In this document: in pieces, positions 23,073 through 36,020 of the stretch
Position numbering within the stretch: the stretch's first letter is position 1
Layout: each line of letters opens with the position of its first letter
Assembly: GCA_025093555.1 (NCBI GenBank)
Contig: JAIWNF010000075.1
Location: forward strand, 1 to 64,000
Length of the DNA: 64,000 bases
Direction of reading: 5' to 3'
Origin: Circinella umbellata
Lineage: Eukaryota > Mucoromycota > Mucoromycetes > Mucorales > Lichtheimiaceae
Translations under genes and position numbers: made by a program
Notes under the pieces: generated by a model
What the model was told of the DNA's origin: nothing
Seen by the model: only the letters and a program-made list of their open reading frames with translations
Database searches by the model: none

Positions 23073-26000
23073 TGTTTTTTTTTTTTCTCAAAAAAATATA
23101 TTTGATAAAAAGAATAAAAAGTAAACAGCGAGAGTGTAATGAACAGTGACACTTATGGTAATAAATGACAAGAGAAAAAGAAAAGTTGGTTATGCTCTCA
23201 CTCCCTATTTATTTTATTAATGTAACGAAGCTTTTTAGGCAGGCTAAATGCATTATGCATATGAACTATACGGGGTCAAAGCCTTGATCATTTCATTCCC
23301 CTCTATTTTCCATTTTTAACTTTTCCCATCTATTTTTCGTGAAATAATAATAGACAAAACGTTATCTTTTATATCTGGATTTATTGATATACAAAATTAA
23401 AGTTTGTAATATATAAGTAAAAAAAATAAAACAGTTTGTATGTACGTACTAATAATCATAGGTTATATATATATATACATAACTAATATGAAAAACAACT
23501 TATTTAGCATAAGAAGATCCCCTCCACCCACCCCTTTCAAACAACAACAACAACAAATTGTTTGCATTTTTGTTTATATTTTTACTTGATATAACAACTC
23601 AACTTTTATCATACTCCTTGCATGAATGTGGTGTAATCTTTGTTATAAATATATATTTCACAAAAGAATAGTATAGTTAATTTTTCTTTTCTTCAATCTA
23701 GTATCTTCTTGGAAGAGATGATACTAAAATAATAATAATCATTACTTGAATAGATAATGCATGATGCATGAATACATACCCATTTTTATACGCTCTACAT
23801 CATATAATAAAGTATTAAAGAAAACACTTACTATGTTTATTTCTCAATTTTATAACGGAAAACAGACATTTTTATGCAATTTGGATTACATCATTTCTTA
23901 TATCATTCATGACTATACTACAATTTTTTTTTCGTCCCGAAAACAATCACATAAATAACCAAAATAATTGTACATAGTAAAAAATCATGCTAAATTATGG
24001 GGATGGTGGACCCTATATTTTTTATTTTTATTTAATCGATACATGATGTATTCAAAAGCAATTAAAAAGTAGGCTAAATAATATAATTTTGGAATTGCCA
24101 ACACCCGTAAATAACAGAATAAACATCCTATATTATATATTCTTGCTATTGACATAGATAGCTTTCATCCATGTTTTAGAAAACATGTTAAACAGTATCT
24201 TTATTAGTCATAGATCCATCCCATAGTACACGATACGTAACCAGACTTTTTGATAAATTACCTAAAATAGCATCATTGACGTATAGTGTCATATATCATA
24301 GATCAGATCATAATCTGTTCCCCTTGCCCGGCCCAACCACCCACCATTTCTGTGATGTTCTTTTTATTCTTTTGCTTCTGTTCTTAACCATTAAGCAGCA
24401 AATCTTGAAAGAACACACGAAACTTCAACAAAGTAAGAAGGAAAATGCAAAGTGGAACTCATCACCGCCATCATGTACATCCGTAATCTTGATATAGACA
24501 CCATACGTATGTTTTAAAAAATATATAAAATAATAAAATGTTAGTAATAGATTCTACACATGATATATAATAATGATGCTTTTCCATTAATTATCTGAAT
24601 AGTAGTTATCTAAATAATATTGAAGTGCTCGAAAAAATACTGAGATATTGTGTGTAATAGTTTATGGAAAGGAATAATATTCTGTAGAAGCACCCATATT
24701 TTTCACATATTCAAGTCTGCTACTGTAGCGAGATCAGAAATTAATCCAGGTCACGCCGGTCCCAGTAATTTTCTTTACCATATTGAGGTGTGTGTCCCTA
24801 GGGCATGGATTGCCTTCGTGTTGGCTGCATGAAAATTAACTCAGCAGGAGCTTGCATAGTAACGTTGATATGGTAGTCAACCGAATATTGTTTTTCTTGG
24901 ATGATTTGCGACTGAATCATTTTTCACTTTGTGGAGACTATACTCAAACACGTGCTACCTAGGACAATAAGAGTAACTATAAAGAGTGTGCGTGTGGCGC
25001 ATGGATATGTAACAAGAAGCTGCTGCTCAAGGGTGACTGGTTGAAAGTTGTAGAATATGAACCAGTGTTTGTTTAAGTCAAAAAAGATAATGGATAAAAA
25101 TGTTATTAAAACCCTAAGAAATGGGTGTGCTAAAAGAATGCTCTTTAATGAAAATAAACGTGTTATAATTTCTGGACGGCACATTTGCATGTAAGATTAC
25201 CTACTTAACGGAACTCTTTTTACTACATTTTGAGTGTAGAAGACGGTGCGTTGGATAAGTGAATGGGCAGAAGAAGCAGAGAAACAAGTGTCTATAGTTG
25301 AATGTTCGTGGAAATCACGGTATACCAATCTATTCATGATAGAATGGATTCTCACAGATAGAGTGAGCTTGTAACTACAAGCGATAGATTGATATCTTTT
25401 GTTTCAGTTAAGCTCTTCTTATTATAAAGGCACATTTCGACTCGTCATCTTTTTTTTTGTTACACTATGTTTGTGACACGTGCCTATATGTACATTGCTT
25501 GAGATAGTCCTACTTATTTTTTTTATTTTTCTTCTTCTCTTAAAAAAACACAAAGATTATTCAAAAATAATTGAGAAGCAATAATATGGCCAACTTCAAA
25601 CAACATCATCAGTATAATAATAGAAGTCGGCTCAATTGATATCCGTTAAAAAAAAAAGTGCCAAAAGAAAACATTCAAAATATGGCTTGTTTTGATAAAG
25701 AAAGATTTTATGGGTCAATCAATCTACCCATTGAATCTAGATTAACGCATGGACAAGAACGATTGCTATTGTCGATAGAAATGAAGTACAAAATAGCGTT
25801 ACTGTATTCAGTATTCAGACAGCTACACCTGGTGATACAATCCTATTTATGGATAGCGATTGTCAAGCCTACCACTACCGACTTTTACCTGCTAGACTGG
25901 ATAAAAAATAAGTGCTCACGAGACTTTTGACTGATATACTTTTACTGACAAGGACAGTGAGGATAAATTTGTGGATGTAGAGACATGGATGAGACAGCCG

Positions 26001-27605
26001 TAGTTATGGCATTTTTTATGGATAGTCTACCAAAAACAACAACAACTTTAACGTGTGGTGAATTATAAAGATCGAGATTTAATCGAGATACTTTTCAACA
26101 ACACCTATCGACTAGACTATGTTGTTATGTTGTATCATAATTGGGAGTGCACTTGGCAGTAGATATAAACTATTTTCGTAAATAGTGGATGGACGGGGCT
26201 CGGATTGGTATTTTGGATATGTGTTCATCTGGAATAACGAGTGGATGGTATCTTGAAGTTGAAGGATGTTATATTTATACACACATACACGAATGAACAG
26301 GATAAAGCAAATATCTCTTGCTTGAAATGTAACGATGGTAGATGGGAGTCGTTGATGCTTTGGATAAGAATAGAAGTTTTGGCTGTAATCACAGAAGCTT
26401 AGATTTCGATCGTGTTATTTTTATATAAGGAGTAAGGATAAAACAAATACAAATAATTATTACAGGATCTCCCTCTCTCTTTATATCTTTTTTATTTTAG
26501 CTTCAAAAAAATATGGATCTGGATAGACTTTTGTGGTGTGTATAGGGATTTAAAACCAAATAAAAAACTGTTATAACTACACGGGCATTTTTTTAATCCT
26601 ATTATCGTACCTGAGTTTGTTATTTCTTATAATTCAGGACAAAATATGTAATTTGAAGAGTGAATCACTATTGAACATTTCCCTACTCATAATAATAGTC
26701 CAAACAAAAAAAACAATGCTTTTTATTACGTCAACCAAAAATCAGCCAAAGCCTTAAGTACATTAAATAGGCTGTAGTAATTTTTCTGTCTTTGAGACAT
26801 CTACATGATATTATCGTAAGTAGCAAAAAATAAAATACGAGGAATATGATTTGAAAATTGTTATGAATAACCTCTGATTTTCGAATACACCTTATTACAA
26901 AGATGAATAACAGCCTGATTCCCCATCCTTTTTATCTATACACTATTTTAACATCTTAAAGAATTTTATTAAGTTTCATTTTTCATGTAGTTTCATAACT
27001 TTTTTCCCCTTAACTATATCGTTATGTTTGCTCAATCAACCCCGTACGTTTGTAGCTCATATGAAATCATGGCAACCATAAAGTATCTAACTTTAATGTT
27101 ACATATAAGTGTTGCAAGAAATACCATAGATTTAGATAATTACGTTACCACATTCTATACGATTCAACAAAAAGGGGTATTTTTTTTTAATTCCCATTCT
27201 ACCATTTTCCAAAATGATCTTTTAGAAAGTTACTTGGTGATTTGTTTTAGATGGTTGGCATAACATTTATTTATTTTTCGAGTGGTACGTAAACGCGTGC
27301 AAAAAAAAAAAAGATGGGGAGTCCGATTTAAAAATAATGTTCTTTATAATGATCAGATATTCGATTAGAAAAGAAATAATTACGATTTTTTAAAAGGAAA
27401 AAAAAAGTGTAAGCCCATTAAGAATATAATTTTTTTCTGTGCGAGTACGTAACTGTCCCTTTTTTTAAAAAAAATTGCTTGAACTTATTACCATTAAAAA
27501 ACAGAACGGCTTTGGTAAGCCCATTTCAATAATAAATAATAGTAATAATCATAATAATTATAATAATAATAATAATAATAATAAGATATTATTATTAAAA
27601 AAAAA

Positions 27606-27693
27606 CCAACAGTAAAAAAAAAACCAACAGTAAAAAAAAACCAACAGTAAAAAAAAAACCAACAGTAAAAAAAAACCAACAGTAAAAAAAAAC
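27606..27693 (+). repeat. 17/18-bp minisatellite, five copies
   Basis: The unit CCAACAGTAAAAAAAAA occurs with starts at 27606, 27624, 27641, 27659 and 27676; spacing alternates 18 and 17 through loss or gain of one A. It lies directly downstream of a TAA/TTA-rich block. Confidence 0.95.
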
Positions 27694-27712
27694 GTTTTTT
27701 ATAAAAAAAAAA

Positions 27713-27751
27713 TTTGATAATACTTAATTTCCAAAAATTAGTATTATCAAA
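27713..27751. repeat. inverted repeat (hairpin)
   Basis: Perfect 12-bp arms TTTGATAATACT (27713-27724) and AGTATTATCAAA (27740-27751), with further near-complementary bases inside. Immediately follows the minisatellite. Confidence 0.9.
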
Positions 27752-27760
27752 AAAAAATTG

Positions 27761-27826
27761 TCAAAAAACTCAAGTAGTCAAAAAACTCAAGTATTCAGAG
27801 AAGTCTTACATTCAGAGAAGTCTTAC
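27761..27826 (+). repeat. two successive, unrelated 17-bp tandem duplications
   Basis: TCAAAAAACTCAAGTA begins at 27761 and again at 27778. TTCAGAGAAGTCTTAC begins at 27794 and again at 27811. Both have a 17-bp period and abut one another, although their sequences differ from each other and from the minisatellite upstream. Confidence 0.95.
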
Positions 27827-28667
27827 TGAAGAAACTCATGAAAGCAGAGAAGTGAAGAAAAAAAGAGAAAAAGAAAAAAGTTAGGAAAAAGTTCCCCCTT
27901 TTTATAACTTTTTTTTCGTGACCGTTTTCAAAAATTTGAATTCCCGTTGTTATCACGGGTTCAGGACTGTCAATTGATTTAAAATACCGAAGAAACCATA
28001 CGACATTGCTAAATAAGATAAAAGATACAAAACATAAAAGAATGAATAAAGAGGAATGATAGAAAAAGAACTGTTAAACGGTTAAAGAAGTACGTACAAA
28101 AATCGTTTCATGCCGATCAATGTTATTAGTTTTTGTTTCACAAAGCTGCTCCGATAAAGCACAGACCCCCTTGTCCCACAACTTTTAGTTTCTCGCTGGG
28201 TTTTAAATTTTTAAAAGAAAATTTTTGCGTTGGGGGACTTCTACCTTTGCTAGAATATTTATTACCAATTTGATGCATGACGAATTATAACTTTGAGCCT
28301 TGCGGTTATTTATTTCTTTAGTGACAATTATAAATTGTTTAGAAGGACATGTAGATAGAAAAGTGTACAGATAAATACATAGAGATGAAAAAAAGAGTGG
28401 GTGTCAAAATGAACAAATAACCGGAAATAAAAAAGGTTATTAGGTGTATGAAGAAATAATGGTACGTACAGAACCTACTGTATATATGGCAAGTAGTAGA
28501 TAAGCTGTCAAAAAGAGTCTATTGATTTTGAAGCCCATATAATAACTCTCCTCCGTTTTATATATCAAAAATTATTCATAATGATAAAATAAAAAGTAAA
28601 TCAATTGGTTTTATTTTTTATCGTAATAGGGTACACTACAGTTTTCCAGGCGACTGAAAATCTATGA

Positions 28668-28774
28668 GGCTGTTCACAAGCAAATATTTTTAAAGTTGTA
28701 CAACACATAAATCCTATTCCCAAAGAAGATTTATGTGTTGTACAACTTTCAAAAATATTTGCTTGTGAACAGCC
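28668..28774. repeat. fold-back element with 46/47-bp arms
   Basis: The left arm 28668-28713 (starting GGCTGTTCACAAGC) and the right arm 28728-28774 are reverse complements except for a one-base length difference, around a 14-nt loop. Outside the arms, TGAAAATCTA-like sequence also recurs in inverted orientation at both sides. Short motifs of the form AGATTTTCAG recur three times just downstream. Likely a miniature fold-back transposon or a structured RNA template; no coding content. Confidence 0.9.
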
Positions 28775-29711
28775 CAAATCTAGAATTGTGACAATTTCGT
28801 AGATTTTCAGAGACCGCAATTTAAAGAAAAAAAGAGATTTCTCAAAGATTTTCAGTAGATATTCAATAGATTTTCAGACTTTTTCTGTAGATATTCCATA
28901 GATTTATATGACTGTTTTCATTACATAAAATAGAAATAAACTAGTTCAATGTGACAAATAAGTGCCGTTATATTTTTCTAAATAATTCATTTAGTTGTAT
29001 TTATTTATAAATCTTTATTACCACATCAAATATAGCTCCCAAAACTAAACAGATCAAATATTTGTACTACTACTTTAAGATCTAACTATGCTACTTTTTT
29101 TCTTCTAGATCTCGAATCACTGGCCGCTTTTTTTAGCATTATCACTTGAATTATCGGTTTTCTTCTTTTGAGAGGAAACACGTTTCTTAGCAGACGAACT
29201 TCGTTTATATTGCTATTACCGTTTGATACACTTTTTACTACCTTTTCTCATTATCTTAGAGAGACTTACTGTATACCTGCTACCAGTCTTTTTGTCCTTC
29301 TTGTTTTGCACGTAATACTTTGATATTTTAATACTAACTAAAGCATCATCACTATCACGATTAGTTGTATAATGAAAGTATGCAGTTTTGGTTTCCAATG
29401 CCATTTCTTTTGCATTTTTTGATTTTGAACTGTGATTTTTTATAAAGTCTAAATTTACATCATATCTGTTCGTTAGAAAACATATAGATTATACATCTAC
29501 TACAGCATATGTCATATTTACTTGAACAAACATAATAATCTTCTTTTACCAAAAGTGATTTTTGCTTGATTATGTTCGTAGAGTGGTTGATGCGCGCACA
29601 TAACTGCAGTCTATATCCTAATAACAAGCTTGTATATATGGTACCCAAGAATTATACTAACTTTTAGACCAGCAGTTATTATTGATATTGTCCCAGTAGT
29701 AGACCTGAATA

Positions 29712-30502
29712 CAGTGAGTATTCGCTAAACCGGTACCCAATATACGTAGGGATTTGTACCGGTTTAGTGAATTACCGGTTTAGCGAATTGAAACGCAGCT
29801 GATACTATGTAGAATATACTGGAAAAATAACTATAAATAAATCAAGCTGTATGGACAAGATAAAAAAAATGATAGTTCATATAATGTAGCTAGCTGTTTA
29901 ATGTAGCTTTGCTATTCACTTGAGCTAATCTTTTAATGATAAAAATGACACTGGTGTACGTATACACCAAATAGTAATAATTAATTAGAGACTGGATTAA
30001 TAATGAATTTACAACAAAGTGTGTTTAATATGGACCATGGTTAGCAACTGAATAAATGAGTAAAAATAAATTGTATCAACAACATAATTACATATTCAAT
30101 GGTAATGGACAAGTACATTACAAAGTTGGAAAGAAGTACGTACCTACGCAGATAAAAAAGAAGGGAAAAGCATCTGGGTAAAGTTGACGAAAAAGAGACA
30201 CTGTTATCAACAAGAATCTTTCTCTTGACGACAAGAATGATTTGTGTATTCTTAATTGCTATGGAAACAAAGTAGCCAGCTGAAACCAAAGGGAAGAGCT
30301 GAGGTGATGTTAAAGGAAGGCTGTATTACTTATTTTACCAATAAAAAGACCATGATTATATTATATACAATAAAATAATACTATTATAAACCCGGTAAAT
30401 ATTTAAGAAAGCTCACCAGAAACCGGTTTAGCGAATTACCGGTATTTTACTAAGTATATAAAAATAATTGTGAAACACTACCGGTTTAGCGAATACTCAC
30501 TG
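29712..30502. mobile_element. non-autonomous DNA transposon (pogo/Tigger-like MITE), TA target duplication
   Basis: Perfect 24-bp terminal inverted repeats: CAGTGAGTATTCGCTAAACC followed by GGTA at 29712-29735, and its exact reverse complement at 30479-30502. The element is flanked by TA on both sides (29710-29711 and 30503-30504), the signature of Tc1/mariner-superfamily insertion. The CAGT start resembles pogo/Tigger ends, which is family knowledge rather than a search result. Sub-terminal copies of the CCGGTTTAGCGAATT motif lie at about 29758-29790 and 30421-30443 and may bind the transposase. The 791-bp interior has no transposase frame; short stop-broken fragments rich in Lys/Arg may be remnants. 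Mobilisation would need a transposase supplied elsewhere in the genome. Confidence 0.88.
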
Positions 30503-30539
30503 TAAGTGCTAGTCGAAGTTAATTCTCTGACAAATAGTA

Positions 30540-30980
30540 CTATATGTCATTCACTTTTATCCAGGTAATTTATTAGAAAAAAAATGGTAGGCATGAATTA
30601 TGTGATGGATCTATTACTAACAATGATACTATTCTTTATTTTTAAAACATCGGTGTGCTATATTCATATCAAGAACAGCATGAACGAATAGAAATGACAA
30701 GTTGATCCACTTCACTTTTTGCTTTGTTTTTTGTTCAGGAATGGTGTTTTAGCCAAATCTTTGCACAGTGGCTAAAGAGAGCATAAACAGCATTGAATAA
30801 AAAACAAACGATTTGGTTGGGTGGCAGGGCCGGGCATGGGTGAGCATTTCTTCTGTTCACGGTTTGTTTCAAGGCAAATAACATTATACGTCATTGAATA
30901 TCATCCAGGTAATTATCAAAACAAAATGACTGTCATGTATTCTCTCATGAATCTATTACTAACAATGATATTATTTCTTG
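30540..30980 (+). repeat. diverged direct duplication (two copies of about 100 bp)
   Basis: The copy at about 30540-30640 and the copy at about 30882-30980 share blocks such as ATCCAGGTAATT and CTATTACTAACAATGATA in the same order. Both can be read in one frame as Met-rich peptides ending in LLLTMILF. The second copy is inside an open frame at 30821-31033. Probably a remnant of a duplicated repeat or coding fragment. Confidence 0.7.
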
Positions 30981-33900
30981 AGTCCGTAAAACAGATGATT
31001 ACTCTTGTGAGAATCTATAAAGTACTTTTCTGATAATGAATAGAAAGATATAAAAGTATATATATAGTTTTAGTCTATTAATCGGTCCCATTCGGATCGT
31101 AGTGAATCGGGTAAAAGGGCTTAAGGAATAAAGAAAATCAAATGATTGATATAAGCTTTCGAAAAAGAGAAAAATAATCAAAGAGACTGTTTTAATTGAT
31201 TTACAAAAGTTTATTAACTAAATTAATCGGAAAGAAGTTTTATTTTAAGAAGAAAGAATGGACTAAATATTGTTAGTTGGGAAGGAAGGGAAGAAACTAT
31301 CCTGTATATTTATACCAAGTGTTTAATTACTTATTTGTTGTATCCTAACTCGTGTTTTCAAACGAATAATCGATCTGATACGTATGAAGCTAATTTCAAA
31401 TGAAGTCGTATCTGGTTACAATAATAACATACGTATGAAAATATAATCGCTATTTCTTGTTTTAAAAGACTCTTGATACTGATATATACAAAAGTGATAA
31501 ATAGAATAGGTAGCAATAATAAAGTGAGAACAAAAAATATAGACAAAAAGATGGTTAACACTCTATATCTATAGTCTATCCCTGTATCTTAACAATGCTG
31601 TTGGGCTAACTATTTTGTTCATGATATGTTTAACTCATATTATGAGTATTACTCCAGAAATTGACTCCGGGTTCAAATTGATATCTTCAAAAAAATTTTG
31701 TGATGGATATTCAACTACGTACGTATTTTAATTAAAAAACAACATGAAAAAGATTATTTATCAATAGGTAACATACTAAGAAGAAAATATTTATCCTCGT
31801 CTCCAAAATACAATGTCATAATGGATCTTTTCTTTCTTTTTTTTCGAAAAATGCTCTTGGGAACTCCCATTTAGTAGCGCTTTTTGGTTCATTTTTGTAA
31901 GTTCCACACAAATATGAATTACCTCGCATCGTCGGGCAATCTAAAAGAAAAATTTGATACATCATGCGTTAAATTTAAATCTTTTTCTTCTCCGAACCTA
32001 GTCAAAACTATAAAAGGGAAAAGACCGAAGGGGATTTTGATTTTTTAACACCCCGCGTCTGTGTCCATTTGGAAACCAAACGGAAATAATTTTATGCATT
32101 ACAAAAAAAGGTATTAAAAAGGTTAGTAAAAGTACTAACCAAACTTTTAATCTATTTATACAAAGGGTTACGTAACGATACAATTCTTTATGGTGATGGA
32201 TAAATTCACAACTTTAAAAAGAGTCAAGACGCGAGGAATGACCGTGTTTTTTTTCTTTTAGAAAATAAGATGGTGGTATTTTCTATAAACATCCCCCCTT
32301 TATCCCAAAAAATCGCTCATATAGCAATTAAACATTGTCTGTTTTCGAGGCCGCTGCCAATCTGCTGCAATATAGTATGGTTGTCGGTATTTAATAAACA
32401 CATTTTTGAGGCTCACGCCTCCATACAAAAAAAAAATTCTCCATAAGCATTACAGAATAATTATTCTTTATTCATGTATATGTATGTATCACGTAAAATT
32501 CTGAAGTGCTTATGTGAGAAAGGGAGAAATATGGTCAAAACACTTTTCCTTTAACAAATCGAGTCATATAGATAATAGACACATATTAAGTTATCTAAAA
32601 CGGATTGCTTTCTTCTTGATACCTTTTTTGTTAGTATCAATCAGCTTTCTTTTTCTTTTTTTTTTCTTGTACTCATAGAATCTATATATTATCCTTTGAT
32701 AATCATTAACAAAAAATCAAAATTACTCATAATAACAATTTTTAATTCTAGTTTAAACGATTTAATTACTTATAAATGTTATAATTAAAATGAAATGATT
32801 TTTTTCTCAGTACTGTATAAATCTAATTCCCATTTTCAGGACTGGTTTATTCTGCAAGACGCAGGTTGTTAAACACTTTTTTTTAACAAAAAAATGTCGA
32901 ATTCCATAGCAACTCTGCTCTGCTGTAATATGTCATCTTAAATTTATATAACAACGACCGACAAATTTAGAAAGAACAAAAATAAAAAGGGCACCGCTGT
33001 GTTACTACTACTACTACTACTACTACTTTTATTATGTACTCTGTTCAATTTCATTGCAATCACTCTTTGATAATAATAATTCAATTCAAACCTCTCCTTG
33101 ACCCGAGACAGACGTATGATAAACCTTTTTTACAATGTAATTTTTGAGAGAACACTGTTGAGTAAGTACGTTACGATAAATAATGAAAATCATTCACTTA
33201 AAAAGAAAGATAAAAACGCTTGCCACCCAAAAATCCATGATGAAAGGTTTCATTCAAACTTTCCTTTTTGTAGTTATCATAAAACTCACTGAATGTAATA
33301 AGTTATATTTATAATAACATTTATCCGTATTCGTTTTTTCTTTTTCTTAACTAGAAACGTAGTTAGTAATAATACATAGTAAGTTGAAAGTATATTTGAA
33401 GATGAAAAATAATGAATCATAGAAGTTGTAGCTTTATAATACTTTATCTTATAGCTTATTTTATTTTTCTAAATACTTTTATATGATTACATTCTACGTA
33501 CCTTTGATATTACAACTCAATGAAAAGAACAGAATATAGCTCATTTATCGTGAAACTTGTAAAATTTTTTAATCATGCATAAAAAAAGTCATTCTTTACA
33601 ATTTAAAAAAAACAAAACAAAACAAAGTTCATATTTATCCGGTAACTGAAAAAAAAACCTGGGGTAAAATTCATGCAATTCTATATATTATTTAACCATT
33701 CGATTTTTTTTTTTTTGATGGGGGAGAAAAGAAAAATTTATAGCAAAGAATTTGTTTGTTTGTAATACAAAGTCCCCATGAAAAATTCTGTTTATATGCA
33801 AAGTTTTTTTTTTGATTTAACACTATTTAAAAAGCCCAAGGGAAGAGCACACCCAAAAAAGAGAGGAACTGTGCGAAAATATTAAAAAATTTCTCAAGAA

Positions 33901-35884
33901 ACATGTGTTTAGCTACACATATAATTCGAGTTTAGATCAGAAATCATCATTAAAACATGATTGAATTTTGATATGGGTCAACTACTCATAATAAGAGCAA
34001 ATATCAAGCATTTGATAATGAAATGTTTATAATCACTATTTATAAAAGTAAATAATATATCACAAAGAAATAGTAGTGTGTGTGTGTATTGTCGTCTAAC
34101 ATTCCCACCCCGACCCACCTCTCCGCGGAAAAAATTTGTTCAACATGGATAACTAATTTTAGTGAATAGTCCAGGTTTTTTTTTATTCAACGTGATTTGA
34201 TGATTAAAAATACGTGATAGTGAGTAATAAGTAATAAAAATGGCATCAATTGATATATAACTCATCATTGATTCAATAATATACAATTGATACTCATAAT
34301 AATTCGCACTTGTAATTAAATAAGATAGGAGTAAAATTTATTTTCGTATCGCATAAAGATCAGCTATCAATAATAGACTTTTGTTTTTTCTAATCCTATC
34401 AAAAAAAAACTATATCAAAGAAGAAGTTCTTAAAATAGAAAAACGAAAATATTCTGCCTTTTGATAATAATAATATGTAGTTAATTATTACCGTAAAAGA
34501 AATAAAAAGATAGAAAAAACAACAACAACAACACCACTTAAAAGGCTAAAAAAGGAGATTTTTGATAGGGCAGAGTTCGTTTAATATGTAACAAAGGGGG
34601 GGAAGAAATTACTGATAAGAAGAAAAAAAAACTTTACCTACTTTGTAAGTTAAACAGATAAGAAATTTTTTACTTGACAACTGGTTATTTGTTATCAAAA
34701 CAATTATTATTTCTATTACACTATTATTAGCATATGCGTATTTCAAAAAAGGAGCAGAGAGAAAGAGGGTGTAAATGATAACAATTATATATTATATATC
34801 TTTTAAGAAATTGAATTGTTTATTATAGAAACAAAATATTATTTTTCATAAATAACAATTAATAAAAAGAATTGTCATCATCTTTAAGAGATGGAGTTAA
34901 ATCAGATGAAGTTTTTTATTCTAGTTATTTTTTCCTCAGGGGCGCACCCAAATGATTTCTTATCAGTTTCAATAAGTTTATGATAAATATAGTAATGATG
35001 AGACCATGATAAAACATTATTACTATTATTATTTTGTATATCTATCATGAAACGAAAATTGATTCTTTCCCTTTATTATTATTATTATTATTATTGATAA
35101 ACTTATGATTACTCCCTTCTTCTTAACATAATAATAAACCCGAGCTTGAACAATTAGTGTACTACCCTTTTCTTTTCTTTACAGCTAGATTCCGCGGTGA
35201 AGGTGGGGGGGGTATCCACTTGACCGAACCGCGGGATCTTTTTAAGAGATATATATATTTTTTTTTGTTTCCCAAGACAAAAAGTGGCCCAAGTTCGAAT
35301 GTTTTGTTTATATGTTTTTCATTATTATTATTTATGGGTCTCTCTCTCTCTTTTGTTTAGATTGTTTTTATCATTCATCATTTTGGGCGTTCTTTGTTTC
35401 TATTTTCAAATTGAAATTAGAAACAAAAAGTTACCCAGACTAAATTTCATGACGAAATAATTGTTCTTTATTTTTAAAACATGTATTCTCTTTCTCTTTA
35501 TAATTACTAAGTAACTTATACAATTTTTTTTTTGGGGGGGGGAGAGTGAGTAGAGAGAAAGGAAAAAGAAACTAAATGAGAAACTCCGAGGAAAAGAAGT
35601 GCTAATTTTGGGGGATGGGGTGAATAAAAAGGTTTAAACCAGCATATTGAAAAAAAAAGTCTGGGCTTTACTTAGTGAGTCATTTTTGAGCGGGTTTTTT
35701 TTTTAAGCATGTAACTAAAAAAAGCGCCCGCGGACAACGTGGGGAAAAAATTTTGTAGCTAGCCAATAAAATAAAAGTAAAATGAGAAGGTGCCTTTTTA
35801 ATTGCATCATGCGCCCGCTCCCTCCCCCCCTCTTTTTTTTTACGTGAGAAAAGGTTGTTGATCTCCCCCCCTCATTCATTTTGA

Positions 35885-35891
35885 TATAAAA
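35885..35891 (+). promoter_or_regulatory. TATA box of the small gene at 36021
   Basis: TATAAAA preceded by GA and followed by GG, 130 nt upstream of the ATG at 36021. A purine/pyrimidine-rich region and CCCCCC tract lie just before it. The spacing fits a fungal TATA promoter with a leader of about 100 nt. Confidence 0.6.
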
Positions 35892-36020
35892 GGAGCTCCC
35901 AAAAATGAATTTCTTTTAAAAAGATAACAAATCATTCTATTATCTCTAAAATACAAAGTTTTTTAAACTTTCTATCCACATTATAATAACAACAACAACC
36001 CATATAAATTAAAAACAAAA

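Larger units (their letters stand above)
23073..36020. other. 12.9 kb gene-poor region with transposon and repeat remnants
   Basis: No complete gene could be supported between the MFS start codon and the small gene at 36021. Open frames are short, lack recognisable motifs and are mostly chance products of AT-rich DNA. The segment 24276-26450 has a less A/T-extreme composition and several stop-broken but protein-like stretches, so it may be a decayed coding region. Distinct structures (minisatellites, hairpins, a DNA transposon, a direct duplication) are listed separately. From about 31000 to 35800 I see only AT-rich sequence with TAC, TTA and TG repeats. No rRNA or tRNA gene was recognised by eye. 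Confidence 0.6.

Noticed and set aside
24326..24350. Similar GC-rich words CCCGGCCC and GGGCCGGG at 24328 and 30832
   Set aside because: The match is short and the flanking sequences do not align, so it does not support a shared repeat.
24924..25190. Minus-strand 88-codon open frame in the gene desert
   Set aside because: No motif, hydrophobic composition expected from T-rich DNA, and no supporting exon on either side.
27494..27679. Minus-strand open frame rich in Phe/Tyr/Trp
   Set aside because: It is a translation of the 17/18-bp minisatellite and the adjoining TTA repeat, not a protein.
35180..35235. Partly palindromic CCGCGG...CCGCGG segment
   Set aside because: The matching parts are short and interrupted by a G run; not enough to call a regulatory site or element end.
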